A stretch of 64,000 bases of DNA. It comes from Poa pratensis. Lineage: Eukaryota; Streptophyta; Magnoliopsida; Poales; Poaceae. Position 1 is the stretch's first letter, and every line of letters begins with the position of its first letter. Of this stretch, positions 31,900 through 44,380 are shown piece after piece. The stretch lies in NCBI GenBank assembly GCA_947311845.1, contig CAMZMU010000071.1:24622805-24686804 (forward strand), read 5' to 3'. Position numbers and translations under genes: made by a program. Under the pieces are notes generated by a model. That model ran no database searches, was not told where the DNA came from, and was given only the letters and a program-made list of their open reading frames with translations.

Positions 31900-34005
31900 G
31901 TTGGCGCCCACCGTGGGGCCTGCGGTCAAGAGCGTCACGTTCCGCGCAGGATCCATGAAGGGAGCTGAAGATCTTGTTGTTGGCCGTATCATCACGGTCA
32001 ATGGCACACCCCTCATCGACGATTCAAGCTGGGGGCCGGAAGCAGATTACTTGGAGACCGGCCACATCATCCCGTTTGGATCCATCAATGTCTTCGTTGG
32101 CTTCATCGGTGGCAGTCCATTAGATCGGTCCAAGAAGGCGATTCAGTAGAAGAAGTCGCCGATGATGGGGAAGAATCCGTGGAAAGCATGGACTCGCAAG
32201 AGTTTGGGTCCATTATACCTGCCTTTGAAGAAAGTTGCTGGGGTTACCCACCAGAAATCGCATTATCACCAGATCGAGAGACGGCACAAGTCGCGGTTTA
32301 CACGACCGGAGGAGCAGGCGCATCAGGAACTGCTGGAGAAACCGAGGCATCGGCACCCCCAAGCAACCCACTTCTTGTCCCCGTGTCAGCCACGAACGCC
32401 GCCCTCCGTGCAACAGAAATTGAGGCCGCCAGGGCCGAGCTCCTGTATGAGGTTCGAAGGATGGAAGAAGAGCGCCGCAGGCTCGATCAGATAAACCAAG
32501 GAATCCAACAGGAGCGGCAGAGAGTAGCCGCGCTGGCTGCGACTCAACGACAGGTTGACCCGCAAACACAACTGCGCGCGACTCAACCAACAGTGGAAAT
32601 CCCGCTCACTCCAGCCGCGGAACGGGAATCCAGACGACTGCGGAAGGAAGGGTACCAACAAATCAAGAGACCCAGCAACAACCAAGGAGGTTTCACACCC
32701 CGCAGGGCCATTACCAGAACCCTGTCGATAATATGTATGCTGCGGCTAATATCTTGACTCAGATGGTACCAACAGGCGATGACCCGGTCAATGCTGAGGC
32801 GCGGCGCGCGATTCAGATGCTAAGTACGGCAGTCCTGCAACAAGCCAATAGGGCGGAAGCCGAAGCACAGCTGCCCCTCGTACCAGCCAATCACAGGATT
32901 GCAGCAGAAAGAAGCGTCCAAAGCAGGCCACCAGAGAACGTATCAGGAGTCGCACAGAGGCAGCAGGAGCAAGTCGCAGAAGCGCAGGCGAATATGCCAG
33001 TGGTGCAAACGCGGCCCGCAGATAACCCCGGGCGCGCCCACAGCCCTGTCCTCGCGACTCAAGGGACCGGCGTGTTTCACTGAAAGGATCAGATCGGAAC
33101 CTTTTCCTGAAGATTTCAAAGGGCCACGCAAGGTGGCAAACTACAACGCCAGCATGGATCCAACCACCTGGCTGAACAATTACGAGATGGGGATGAGCAT
33201 TTTGAACGCCTCAGAGGAAATATGTGCAAGGTACCTCAACATGATGCTAGAAGGTGCAGCGCACATATGGCTGCAAAATTTGCCTCCCAACTCTATAAAT
33301 ACTTGGGAGGAACTGAAGGATGCCTTCGTTAAGAACTTCCAAGGAACTTGCAAACGACTCTGCAATATAGAAGATCTCGAGCGTTGTGTCCAGAAGGAAG
33401 GCGAGTCAAGTCGCCATTGGATGAAAAGGGTGGCAGAAATAATACACTCCTCAGATAATATACCACCAAGCTCAGCCGTCCTGGTGATGGAGAAAAACTG
33501 CAAGTTCGAGCCGCTGATTCATAAGCTGGGTCGCATGAAGGATAAAGTCAAGAGCCTCAGCGAAGTGATGGCTGCGGCTAACAAATATGCCGGCTCAGAT
33601 AAAACCAGAGACGCGTCAGACGGAGAAGAAGAGGAGGTTGCTGCCAAAGGAAAGAAAAACTCCAACAAGCCCCAGCAGCAGCAAACAAGCCACAACAACG
33701 CGAATCAAAACAAACGCAAAAACGAAGATGGTCACTCAGGGCTCGTCGCCAATGCGCGTGGAGGATTCAGAGGCCAGCGTGGAAGGGGTCGAGGATACGG
33801 CTCCCGTCCAATCAATATGCAAGAAGTTTTTAACCGGCCATGCGACCTTCATGCGACAGGTGATGGACGGCCAGCGGACCATACCAAGGCGCAATGCCAC
33901 TATTACAAGAAGTGGAAAGAAGAGAGCCAACACAACGGGGGGAATTCCCATGAAGGAAACCCTAGTGCGGCTCATAACACAAATATTGGGCAGCACGGCG
34001 AGTAA
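31871..34005 (+). pseudogene. gag: Tat element B Gag
   Basis: ATG 31871 lies 29 nt before the LTR end. The frame gives MTPDVTNPR, then a TAG (31898-31900), then LAPTVGPAVKSVTF from the primer-binding site (31902-31919). The shared N-terminal domain runs to about 32110 (IPFGSINVFVGF). A coiled coil (EIEAARAELLYEVRRMEEER, 32419-32478) and the Gag core (FKGPRKVANYNASMDPTTWL near 33117; MMLEGAAHIWLQNLPPNSIN near 33242) follow. Frames change near 32150, 32720 and 33080. The tail is Lys/Asn/Gln- and Gly/Arg-rich (RGQRGRGRGYGSRP). CDLHATGDGRPADHTKAQC (33841-33897) may be a diverged zinc motif. The stop is at 34003-34005. Confidence 0.85.
31902..31919 (+). other. Primer-binding site of element B
   Basis: TGGCGCCCACCGTGGGGC, as in element A, read in the gag frame as LAPTVG. 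Confidence 0.85.
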
Positions 34006-35556
34006 CCCCAGGCAAACGGGCAGTATCACACAATAGTTATCGATACCTCCAAAAGGGAAGAGAAATTGAGCCGCAGAAGTCAGCAGGTGAACGCCGTGAT
34101 ACCAGCAACACCCAATTGGTTAAGGTGGTCAGAATACGCAGTAACCTGGAGTCGCGACGATCACCCGCCACAAGTACGGGAACCTGGCAAGTTGGCGCTG
34201 GTTGTGGCACCGTACGTTGCAGGATACAAGCTGACCAAAGTGCTTATGGATGGAGGAAGCAGCATTAATATCTTGTACTACGATACGTTCCAGCGTCTAG
34301 GACTCAAGGATTCCAGCCTGCAGCCCACGTCAACAGTGTTTCACGGCATTGTCCCAGGAAGGTCCGCACGGCCAGCGGGGAAAATAACCCTAGGGGTAAC
34401 TTTTGGGACAGAAGAGAACTTTAGAAGCGAATTCCTATGCTTCGAAGTGGTAAAATTCCAAAGCCCATATCACGCCTTGTTTGGAAGAACGGCCTTTGCT
34501 AAGTTTATGGCCAGGCCATGCTACGTGTACCTACAGTTGAAGATACCAGGACCAAAAGGGGTCATCACAGTGTACGGAGATAGAGAAAAAGCGATAGAAT
34601 GTGAAAAGGGAGATGCGGCCTTCGCAGAATCCGCCTGTGCCGCGGAAGAGCTAAAAGGTTATAAGTCGCAGGTGGACCCAAACGACATGAGTGTAGTTAC
34701 CACGCCATCTGCCGAGCCACCAATGAAATTCAAAGCGGCCCAGGACACTAAGCAGATAAATCTTGTTCCTGGCGACTCATCCAAGCAAACCAGCATTGGA
34801 GCACACATGGAAGAAGAGCAGGAGAAGGCCCTCGTCGCTTTTCTCCAGGAAAATAAGGACATCTTCGCATGGAAGCCGTCAGATATGCCAGGGGTACCAA
34901 GAGAATTAGCAGAACATAGCCTCAAAGTGAACCCTGCGGCTAAACCAGTGAAGCAGCCACTACGGCGTTTCCACGATGATAGGAGAAAGGCAATAGGAGA
35001 GGAAATAGCTCGCTTGCTGGCTGCAGGATTCATCACGGAGGTATACCATCCGGAATGGGTGGCAAACCCAGTGTTGGTTATGAAAAAGAACGGTACGTGG
35101 CGAATGTGCGTTGATTACACCAGTCTTAACAAAGCTTGTCCAAAGGATCCATTTGCTTTGCCGCGAATCGACCAAGTGATTGATTCAACTGCTGGGTGCG
35201 AGCTGTTATGCTTTTTGGACGCCTATTCAGGCTACCATCAAATCAAGATGAAGAGGGAGGACCAAGAAAAGACGTCCTTCATCACACCCTTTGGAGCTTT
35301 TTGTTATGTCAGCATGCCCTTTGGGTTGAAGAACGCAGGTGCGACTTACCAAAGATGCATTCAGAATTGTCTACATGAGCAAATAGGTCGCAACGTTCAC
35401 GCCTACGTGGATGATATTGTGGTTAAGTCGCAAGTTAGCCAGGATCTTATTAGTGATCTGGCAGAGACATTCACAAATCTCAGAAAATACAACATGAAGC
35501 TCAACCCCACAAAGTGCGTCTTTGGAGTACCAGCAGGAAAGCTATTGGATTCATAG
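34006..35556 (+). pseudogene. pol: Tat element B protease and reverse transcriptase
   Basis: One open frame of 496 residues (34066-35556) covers both enzymes: protease active site LMDGGSSINILYY (34240), RT motifs EIARLLAAGFITEV, RMCVDYTSLNKACPKDPFAL (35103-35162), FLDAYSGYHQIKM (35213), FGLKNAGATYQRC (35320), catalytic YVDDIVVKS (35404). At the boundary where A and C have a TAG, this family has a Gln codon (CAG, 34819-34821 region). The frame breaks at 35545-35556, just before the conserved LGFIVSERGIEANP segment. This is the least damaged pol of the three Tat families up to that point. Confidence 0.9.
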
Positions 35557-36119
35557 TATCAGAAAGAGGCATTGAGGCCAACCCTGACAAGATAAAGGCA
35601 GTGATGGATCTCCAAAACCAGAAAAGATAAAAGATGTGCAGCGACTTACCGGTGCGTAGCAGCTTTGAGTCGCTTTATATCAAGATTGGGAGAGAAAGCA
35701 CTACCTTTGTACAGACTGTTGAAAAAATCAGACACCTTCGTTTGGGACGCAGAGGCCGACGAAGCTCTGACAGCCTTGAAAAACAATTGACAAATGCTCC
35801 AGTTCTGGCGGCTCCAAAGGATAAAGAGCCATGCTACTATACATAGCGGCAAATTCCCGTGCTGTGAGCGCTGTCATGGTTGTGGAGAGACAAGAACCCG
35901 GAAAGGAATACCCTGTCCAGAGACCAGTATATTACGTGAGCGAAGTCCTCACAGCTTCCAAACAGCGTTACCCACAGTGGCAGAAGTTGGTGTTTGGAGT
36001 GTTCATGGCGAGTCGCAAGCTGAAGCACTACTTCCAAGAACATCCAATAACTCAGCACCATTGGCAGATATCATCGTAATCGAGAAGCTACTGGAAGAGT
36101 CGCTAAGTGGGCGATCGAG
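35557..36119 (+). pseudogene. pol: Tat element B RT connection and first RNase H, several frameshifts
   Basis: Pieces of the expected chain are found in different frames: end of RT (about 35550-35690), the RT connection (TDTFVWDAEAD-like region near 35730), then RNase H with MLLYIAANSRAVSAVMVVER (35831-35890) and VYYVSEVLTASKQRYPQWQK (35930 onward). At least four one-base indels are needed in under 600 bp, much denser than in the neighbouring segments. This is the degenerate first RNase H of Tat elements. Confidence 0.8.
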
Positions 36120-37506
36120 TTGGGACCACATCACATCAGCTACGAGCCGCGCACATCAATTAAGTCGCAAGCCCTTGCAGATTTTATTAACGATTGGACA
36201 GAAATCCAAGTCGCTCCTAGCATGGCAGAAACCAAATACTGGACCATGCATTTTGATGGGTCAAGACAGTTGCAAGGCTCGGGGGCTGGAGTTGTTCTAA
36301 CATCTCCCAAGGGAGACAAGCTGCGGTATGTGTTACAGATACACTTCAACTGCACAAATAACGTGGCGGAGTACGAGGCACTGCTTCATGGTCTACGTAT
36401 AGCAAAGGAGATGAACATCAGTCGCATACGCTGTTTTGGCGATTCAGACTTGGTGGCACAGCAGGTCTCTGGAACGTGGGACAGCAAGGATGCGAACATG
36501 GCTGCATATAGAAGAGAGGTGGACAGAATTGCTGGACATTTCACTGGATACCAAGTTGAACATATTGATCGGAGACAAAACGAAGCTGCAGATGCCCTGT
36601 CTCGGCTTGGATCCAACAGACAGTCAGTCCCACCCAATGTTTTCCTGGATGAACTGCACAATCCATCAGTCAAACCTCCAGCAGAGATTGACATTGCAGA
36701 GCCAGAGGATGATTCAACTTTAGTCGCAGCCCTGCATGAACAGCCAGGATGGACAGAGCCATACATGGCATATTTAAGTCGCGGAGTGCTGCCAGACGAT
36801 GAGATTGAGGCGCGCAAAATCATACGACGATCAAAGGCCTATACAATCATCAACAACGAATTATACAAGCGCAGCGTGTCAGGAGCATTCCAAAGATGTG
36901 TCTCACCAGAAGAGGGACGAAAAATCTTGCACGAAATTCATTCAGGCGATTGTGGCCATCATGCTTCGTCAAGATCTTTGGTGGCAAAGGCGTTCCGACA
37001 TGGATTCTTCTGGTTAACAGCATTAGCAGATGCAGAGCAAATTGTCAGAGTGTGCGACGGATGTCAAAGATACGCTAGGCAAGATCATATGCCAGCTCAA
37101 GCACTTCGCACAATACCCATCACATGGCCTTTTGCCGTATGGGGTTTTGACATGGTAGGGCCCTTCAGACGGTCTTCAAACGGAAAAACTCACCTCCTGG
37201 TCATGGTGGACAAATTCACAAAGTGGATAGAAGCAGAACCTGTGGGAGATTGCGAGGCTGAAACAGCAGTCAAGTTCTTGAAGAAGGTCATATTCCGCTT
37301 CGGGTACCCCCATAGTATCATTACAGACAATGGGAGCAACACCTCTGAAGGGGCTACACAGATATTTTGCGCAGACAATGGGATAAGATTGGACCTCACG
37401 TCAGTAGCACACCCGCAGAGCAATGGACAAGCTGAGCGAGCTAACCAGGAAATTCTCCATGGAATTAAGCCGCGCCTTATTGAAAAGGTCGAAACATCTC
37501 CATGAT
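36120..37506 (+). pseudogene. pol: Tat element B second RNase H and integrase, 5' part
   Basis: One open frame of 461 residues. The archaeal-type second RNase H, diagnostic of Tat elements, has MHFDGSRQLQGSGAGVVL (36246), NVAEYEALLHGLRIAKEM (36360), CFGDSDLVAQQVSG (36432) and NEAADALSRLGS (36579). Integrase follows: HHCC domain (CGHHASSRSLVAKAFRHGFF, 36952-37011; CDGCQRYARQ), core Asp in WGFDMVGPF (37141), Asp in IITDNGSN (37318) and Glu in QSNGQAERANQE (37420). The chain stops at a TGA made at the insertion target (37503-37505), where element C entered. It resumes at 59737. Confidence 0.9.
37502..37506. repeat. Target-site duplication ATGAT, left copy
   Basis: Repeated at 59732-59736 after the 3' LTR of element C. 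Proves a single insertion of C in the integrase of B. Confidence 0.95.
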
Positions 37507-38593
37507 TGTCGGGGGGCTGCCCCCGGGTAGGGCAAAGATGTGGTGTTAAGTGTTGCAAAGAGCTAGCCGGATCAATATATAGTCGGGTCACTTGGGCTGG
37601 AGCTCTCGTGAGAGTCGGTTAGTACTTAACCGAATCAGAGGAAGATGCCAGAGAGGATCCGGTAAAGCTTAACCGAATCAGAGGAAGGAAACCGGTTAAG
37701 TTAGCCGGGTTGGTCAGGAAGGACCCGGATAAGGTAATCCGGATATTGCACAAGGGCCAAGTAATGTCAGAAAGGTTCACGGGTGTCTCCTGCCAGAGGC
37801 TGAGAAGACAGCCGGGTCAAGTCGCAGGTTTTCCGGGTCGCAAGGCCCTAGGCGCTGACTTGGCCAATTCGGGAAAGAGGATACGACCGAGACCCGGGGG
37901 GCTACGGCTGCCATTGCCCAAAGTGGCAAGATAGGCCTGCTAGGGACTTGACGGCCAGGTCAGGTCACGGGATTCCTGGGAGCGCAGCAACCTAGGAGCT
38001 GACCCGGCCAATTCGGGAAAGAGGATATGACCGAGACCCGGTGGGCTACACCTGCCATTGCCCAAAGTGGCAAGATAGGCCTGCTGGGCCTGACAGTCCG
38101 GCCGTTGGGTTGACAGGGGGCAGAGGCTTGTCCTGTTCCTCTTGTCCATGCCATTATCACTTCCAGCCAGGGGCAAAATGGTAATTCGGTTAGTGTATAA
38201 GTAAGCTACCAAATCCTCCAGTAGAGAGGACGGACGAGGGAGAGAACGGCAAAGAGAAAGGCATTATCCCCCAAGCTCCATCTTCCTAGAGCTCCACCAT
38301 TGTTCTTCATACAGCTCAAGGAGCACTCTGTACTTGTAACCACTTGAGATATAAAGAGAGTAGGCTAGTGCTGCAGTAGGGGTGTTACCTCCACAAGAGG
38401 GCCCCGAAGCAGGGTACATCGTGGTGTTCTTTGCTTCTTCTTGGTTCTGCTTGTTCTTGTTTGTTCTTGCGAGTTCTTGGTTGTTCTCCATGCGTGCTTC
38501 GTGAGCGCGCAAACCCTCCCCGGATCCCCCAACGTCCTAGCGAGCCCACAACTTAAGCCATCCTATGGCATCTGCCGTGACACCACCACGACA
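37507..38593 (+). repeat. 5' LTR of element C
   Basis: Starts TGTCGGGGGGCTGCCCCCGG (a short GC hairpin) and ends CCACCACGACA. Matches 58632-59731. A TATA-like TATAAGTA is at 38196-38203. The gag ATG is at 38565, 29 nt before the end. Confidence 0.95.
37860..38095 (+). repeat. Internal duplication in the element C LTR
   Basis: A segment beginning GGCCAATTCGGGAAAGAGGA at about 37862 and ending CAAGATAGGCCTGCT recurs at about 38006 to 38083, roughly 145 bp apart, with a few differences. The 3' LTR has the same duplication. No coding content. Confidence 0.8.
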
Positions 38594-41500
38594 GTTGGCG
38601 CCCACCGTGGGGCAAGCAGTGGCGTTGGCTGGGGTTTCCTTCCGGACGGGCACCGTCGCTGGCTCCGGCGAGCGGGTCCTCTCTGGGCTCGTTTGCAAGA
38701 TCGGCGAGTTCAACTTCATCAGCGACAACGCGGGGTGCTTCGCCAACAAGCCCTTCCCCGCAGACGGTTTCCTCATGACGCTCGGCAGCTTCGTCACCTA
38801 CGTCGCCACCGAGCCTGTCCGCGAGTACCCGGCGCAGGTGCTCGTGGCTGAGGATCCTCCCTCTTTCCGCGCAGCTCTCGGACGGCGTAGCGCTCGCCCC
38901 GGGAGTAGCGTGGAGGTGATGATGACCGGGCCAAGTGCAGCAGCTGGCAAAGGAGATGCCAGCAAAAGCATGCCCGAGGAGCTGGCCACGCCAGTTGATC
39001 CGGTTGGCAAGCCGACTCGGACAGCTAAGTTCCCAAAGGAGAGACCAGATCCGGTTGGCCCGCTTGGCATGTCAAGTAGGGAGGCTCCCTTAGAGGATGT
39101 CCTGGAGAAGCTATCTCGGCCAGTGGCACCTGGGGCAATGTAGAGCTCACTGTAGCTCAGCTAGAGGCAGAGCGCCTGAGGTTGCAAAAAGAAGCCCGGT
39201 TAGTGGTGGAGTCTAGGCAAGCCTTTGATAGAGATATGAGAGAGTACAATGCTGCCAATGGTATCACCGAGGGTTTTACTCCTGTAGTGCATCGCTCGCG
39301 CAAAAAAGCCGAGTTGCGTAACCGGGGTAAGGACCTCAATGACGAGTTAGCTAGAGCTGCAGGATCGAGCTCCAGTAAGGCTACTAGTCATAGATCTGGC
39401 ACAGGCAAGCCGGTGTATAGCTCCCCGGCTAAGAATCTTAGGGCTGCAGCGGCAGCGCGAGCCGAGTTGAGCACACTAACCGGGGACGCTGGCGGAAGCA
39501 GGCAGAGAGAGTCAATGAGCTAGTAGATGTGTGTAACCGGCAGAATGAGGCTTACCGGAAAGCAATCCGGATGCAGGTGTTTCTCGGGTAGTAGTGTCGG
39601 TTAAGGCTGTTAGCCAGAGATCCAAGGGGCAGGCGTCATCCCCGCACGTCGGAGTTGACCGGGCCCAGAGCGTGAACTCGGGTAAGAGCAAGCAGCTGCA
39701 GACCTATGATGCTGAGTATGCCGGCAAGCAGCTAGCCGCTCAAGGAAGAGGTGGCCAAAGTAGAAACAGTGGTGGACGAGGTTACCCGGGAGCTGGAAGG
39801 GGCAATTCGGCTGGCCGAGGTCAACCACCTCGTCCTCCTGGGCAGCAAGTGATTGTGCGAGCGCAACAGCAAGGTGGTGGCCAGGCGGGTTACCGCTATG
39901 ATGACGGAAATTCGGCTATGGCGCGAGCCGGATACCAGACGTATGATAATGCACTTGCATCAAGACTGGGACCTCGGGCATTAGATCCGAATGATCAGCG
40001 TCTCAAGTTGGATAGAATTTACCAGTCCGAGAAGCTAGAAGAGCAAGGCCCACCGGGTCCTCCATGTTTTGGACCTCGGATCATGAACGACCGAGTGTGC
40101 CGTTATTTCAGCTTGGCCGAAGCACAAAGCCATATAATGGCAACACAAAGCCACAAGATTGGCTAATAGACTATGTATCGTCAGTGCACATTGCGGGGGG
40201 CAATCGCCGATGGGCGGTCCGGTATCTCCCGCACATGTTGGAAGGGCCAGCCCGGATTTGGCTGAACAACTTACCGCCGGGTAGTATCAACTCTTGGATG
40301 GACTTGGAGGAGGCATTTTACAGTAATTTCTCCAGCACCTACAAGAGGCCTAACCGACCTCAGCTCCTGGCTGCGTGCAAGCAGGAAGAACGGGAAACAG
40401 ACCGAGAATTCTTAACTCGGTGGAGCAACATTCGCAACTCTTGCGAAGGTGTCGTGGAGGAGCAGGCGATTTCTTGGTTTGCGCAGGGTTGCCGACATGG
40501 CACCCCGCTCTGGCAGAAGCTCCAGAGGGATATGCCCAAGACACTGGCGGAAACGATCCGGATAGCAGATACGTACGCTCTAGGTGATCCGACACAGCCC
40601 GCATTGGATGCAGTGGGAACAAGCAGGAGGCAACCGGTTAATAACCGAGTAGGACCATTGAGGCCCAATGACCGACATGAATTCGGTTACAAAAGAAGAG
40701 ATCCGGATTATAGATACGGTTCAGATCAGGTGGCTGCAGTGAATATGGACCATCCTGGAGCAGGAGATGGTCAGAGACAAAAGACTGAGGGTCCAGCTTG
40801 GAGGCCGAATCAAGGTGCCTGGCCAAAGAAGGTGTGGGATGGATCGAGTCCTCCTCTAACCTTTGAGGCAAGATTGGACGGGCCTTGCTGTTATCACACA
40901 ACAGACCCACGCAAGCCGGCCAATCATTCAACTCGGAATTGTAGCTGGCATCATCGCATTCAGGCGGAGGGTCAGAGAGGACCACCTCAGAGAGGTGCTC
41001 CTAGACCGAATTTCAGGCCGAATATGCCTTTAACCGGAGCCAATACAATCCCGGTGAACGCAGGAGCTCCGAGACCGGCAGCCACAAAGCCGGTTAACCT
41101 GGTAAACATGGGAGGCAATGACAATGGTGCTGGTCCAAGTCGGCAAGGTGGATACCCCGGTAATGAGTACAAGGAGGCTCATCAAAGTTATGTGGTTTTT
41201 GTGACCGAGCCAACTGACAAGAAAAGTCAGCTGCGAAGGGCGAAGGAGGTGAATGCAGTCATACCAGCAGTCCCAAAATACCTGAATTGGTCCGAGCAGG
41301 AGATCACTTGGAGCAGGGCTGATAACCCCAGAATTATGCCAAGTCCAGGAAACTATGCACTAGTGGTGGATCCGACTTTGGTAGGACCCAAGCTTAACGT
41401 GAGGTTTAGCCGAGTCTTGATTGACAATGGCAGTGCCATAAACATCATGTATCGGGACACAATGGTCAAGTTGGGTATTTCGCCGAATCAGTTGCAGCAG

Positions 41501-41797
41501 AGCAGTTGTACCTTCCATGGTATAGTACCCGGGGTGTCTTGTTCCCCAATGGGTAAGATCTGGGTAGATGTGCTGTTTGGTACCAAGGACAATCACCGGC
41601 TTGAAAGTCTCGAGTTCGAGGTGGTAGATTTGGAGAGCCCATACCATGCTCTACTTGGCCGGCCTGCGTTAGCCAAGTTCATGATATCCACCCATGTGGC
41701 CTACCTCAAGATAAAGATGCCAGGCCCGAATGGTATTATCACTGTTGCGGGAGATTACAAAAGGCCATACAGTGTGCCACGATCGGTTCCACCTTAG
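38565..41797 (+). pseudogene. gag: Element C Gag and protease, copy 1
   Basis: ATG 38565 in U5 gives MASAVTPPRQLAPTVGQA through the primer site. The shared N-terminal domain runs to about 38815 (LGSFVTYVAT). Frames change near 39140, 39520-39590 and 40088. Gly/Arg/Gln-rich linkers follow. The Gag core is at 40080-40600 (YLPHMLEGPARIWLNNLPPG, 40223-40282). A Cys/His cluster (CCYHTTDPRKPANHSTRNC, 40887-40943) may be the nucleocapsid zinc motif. Protease VLIDNGSAINIMY is near 41414, with YHALLGRPALAKF after it. From 39894 on, this is the first of two near-identical copies. The first 1.3 kb exists once. Confidence 0.87.
38596..38613 (+). other. Primer-binding site of element C
   Basis: TGGCGCCCACCGTGGGGC, three bases after the LTR end, again read in the gag frame as LAPTVG. 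Confidence 0.85.
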
Positions 41798-42828
41798 CCG
41801 AATCATTGGTGATCCAAGCTGAGAAGAGCAAGATGCATGAGGTGGTGGCAATGGCGAAGTCAGCTCAGCTCGGTGTGCTGGCTATGACCAATCCGGATGG
41901 AGGTGCAACATTTGAGATGCCCAAGGAACAAAGAAGATCCCATTGACCCGGAGAACCCGGAGCGCATGGCCATCATTGGTGCCGGGCTGGATGAGAAATA
42001 GGAAAGCGCGCTCTGTCACTTCCTCCGTGAGAATCGGGATATCTTTGCATGGTCGGCTAAGGACCTGCCTGGTGTTCCGAGGGAGTTGGCAGAGCACTCT
42101 TTATTTGTCAGGCCGGATGTAAAACCGGTGAGGCAACCGACTCGGCGTCTCTCAGATGATCGAAGAAAAGTGGTGCTGGATGAGCTGGCTAAGTTGCTTG
42201 CAGCCGGATTCATTATGGAGGTGTTGCATCCAGACTGGATATCCAATCCGGTTCTGGTAGAGAAGAAGAAGGACGAACCAGCGGTGGTCAAGGTGTGGCG
42301 CATGTGCATCGATTTCACCAACCTAAACAAGGCGTGCCCGAAGGATCCATTTCCTTTACCTCGGATTGATCAAGTGATCGATTCTACTGCGGGTGTGAGT
42401 TGTTGTCTTTTATTGATGCGTACTCTGGTTTTCACCAGATACCACTGAACCCTAAAGATCAAATAAAGACTGCTTTTATTACCCCGTACGGGGCGTATTG
42501 CTATCGTGTCATGTGTTTCGGTTTGAGAAATGCCGGTGCAACTTATCAGAGATGTATGCAGAAATGCTTACACTCCCAAATGGGCAAGAATGTGCAGGTG
42601 TATGTCGATGATATCGTCATCAAAACTAAAGAAAAACACACTCTCCTCGAGGATCTCGAGGAAACATTTGTGAACTTGAGAAAATATCGGTTGAAATTGA
42701 ATCCGGATAAATGCACCTTTGGTGTCCCGGCTGGAAAGTTGCTCGGTTTCCTTGTATCAAGCCGAGGTATTGAGGTGAATCCGGCTAAAATCCGAGCCAT
42801 AGAAAGAATGAAATTGCCTAATGTCTAA
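41798..42828 (+). pseudogene. pol: Element C protease tail, amber codon and reverse transcriptase, copy 1
   Basis: After a frameshift near 41760 the linker (about 41800-41998) leads in the RT frame to a TAG at 41999-42001, then ESALCHFLRENRDIFAW. RT motifs are ELAKLLAAGFIMEV (42181), MCIDFTNLNKACPKDPFPLP (42302-42361), FIDAYSGFHQIPL (42407), FGLRNAGATYQRC (42519) and catalytic YVDDIVIKT (42601). Indels near 42391 and 42820 are absent from copy 2, which reads through. They are therefore likely sequence or allele differences. Confidence 0.87.
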
Positions 42829-44380
42829 AAGATGTACAAAAATTCACAGGGTGTTTAGCCTCGTTGAGTCGGTTTGTGAGTCGGCTAGGAGAAAAAGCCT
42901 TGCCCTTGTATCATTGATGAAAAAGAGCACCGGGTTCACGTGGACCCCGCAGGCAGATTCGGCTTTCAACGAATTAAAAAAGATGTTGTCCACTGCACCA
43001 ATTCTGGCGTCACCTTTGCCGAATGAGCCAATGCTACTTTACATTGCGGCCACTAACCGGGTCGTGAGTGTGGTCATAGTGGTAGACGAGAAGAGGAGGG
43101 TAAATCCGTGCAGAGACCGGTGTACTATTTAAGTGAGGTGATCTCAACCTCAAAGCAAAATTATCCCCACTACCAGAAGATGACATACGGGTATACCTGG
43201 CGGCCAAAAAGTTGAAACATTATTTCCAAGAACACCCGATTACCGTGGTATGTGAAGCTCCAATCGCGGAAATCATTGGGTGCAAAGATGCGACTGGCCG
43301 GGTTGCCAAGTGGGCAATAGAAGTATCTCCTTACACCCCGCATTATGAGAGAAGGGATGCTATCAAGTCTCAGGCTTTACCAGATTTCCTTTGTGACTGG
43401 GCCGAATGCAGTATGAGCCACCCAAGCCGGATTACAATTACTGGAAGTTGCACTTTGATGGCTCCAAAACCAAAATCGGATTAGGTGCTGGGGTGGTACT
43501 CACGTCACCGAAGCAAGATCAATTGCGATATGTGTTGCAGATTCATTTCTCAGCATCAAACAATGTGGCCGAGTACGAGGCACTGATCCATGGGCTTAAT
43601 GTGGCCAGGGACATCGGCATCCGCCGAATAGAATGTTTTGGTGATTCGGATTTAGTTGTGCAGCAATCTTCTGGAAATTGGGATGCTCTTGATGCCAATA
43701 TGGCACTATATCGGTTTCATGTCCAGAAAATTTCAGGATTTTTTGAAGGCTGCGAGTACAAGCACATACCTCGGTTGGAGAACGAAGCTGCTGATGTCCT
43801 GTCAAAACTCGGGTCGTCTAGGGATGCAATTCCACCCGGGATATCCTTGAATCACCTAAGGGTCCCTTCAATCAAACCTTCGCCTGATTCCGAGTCAATT
43901 TTTATCCCAAAGCAAGAATCTGAGGCTGTCCCTATGAATGTTGATGTCGAGTACATTGGGGAAGACCCGGGGACTGCATGGCGAGACCCGGGGACTGCTA
44001 ACCGGATCTTAGGAAAGAGGAGCAGAGAAGAAGGTGGTGATAACCGAATCTTAGGGAATGGGCAGAAGCTGATAGAAGAAATAATGGCGGCCGAACCAGT
44101 GGAAGTAGATGAGCACTTATTCCCTTTGCATCCAGTACCGGAATGGGCTGAAGAAATCATGAAGTTCATGTCGGAGGGGAGTTTGCCAAATGATGAAACC
44201 GAAGCTAGGCGAGTGCAGAGGAGGTCCAAGGCTTACACCATCATCAACAAGGAGTTATACAAGAGGAGTGCAACCGAGGTGCTACAGCGTTGTGTGGAGC
44301 CAGCCGAGGGCAAGGAGATGCTCCTTGAGATACATCAGGTGAATGTGGACATCATTGCAGTACAAGAGCCCTGGTGGCTA
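42829..44380 (+). pseudogene. pol: Element C RNase H domains, copy 1
   Basis: The first, degenerate RNase H (MLLYIAATNRVVSVVIVV, 43030; KHYFQEHPITVVCEAP, 43215) is split by several 1-base indels. The Tat-type second RNase H is in one frame: LHFDGSKTKIGLGAGVVLTS (43448-43507), NVAEYEALIHGLNVARDIGI (43562-43621), CFGDSDLVVQQSSG and NEAADVLSKLGS. A spacer with two EDPGTAW/RDPGTAN repeats (43960-44000), typical of this family only, precedes integrase. Relative to copy 2, single bases are missing near 43085, 43190 and 43406. Confidence 0.85.
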
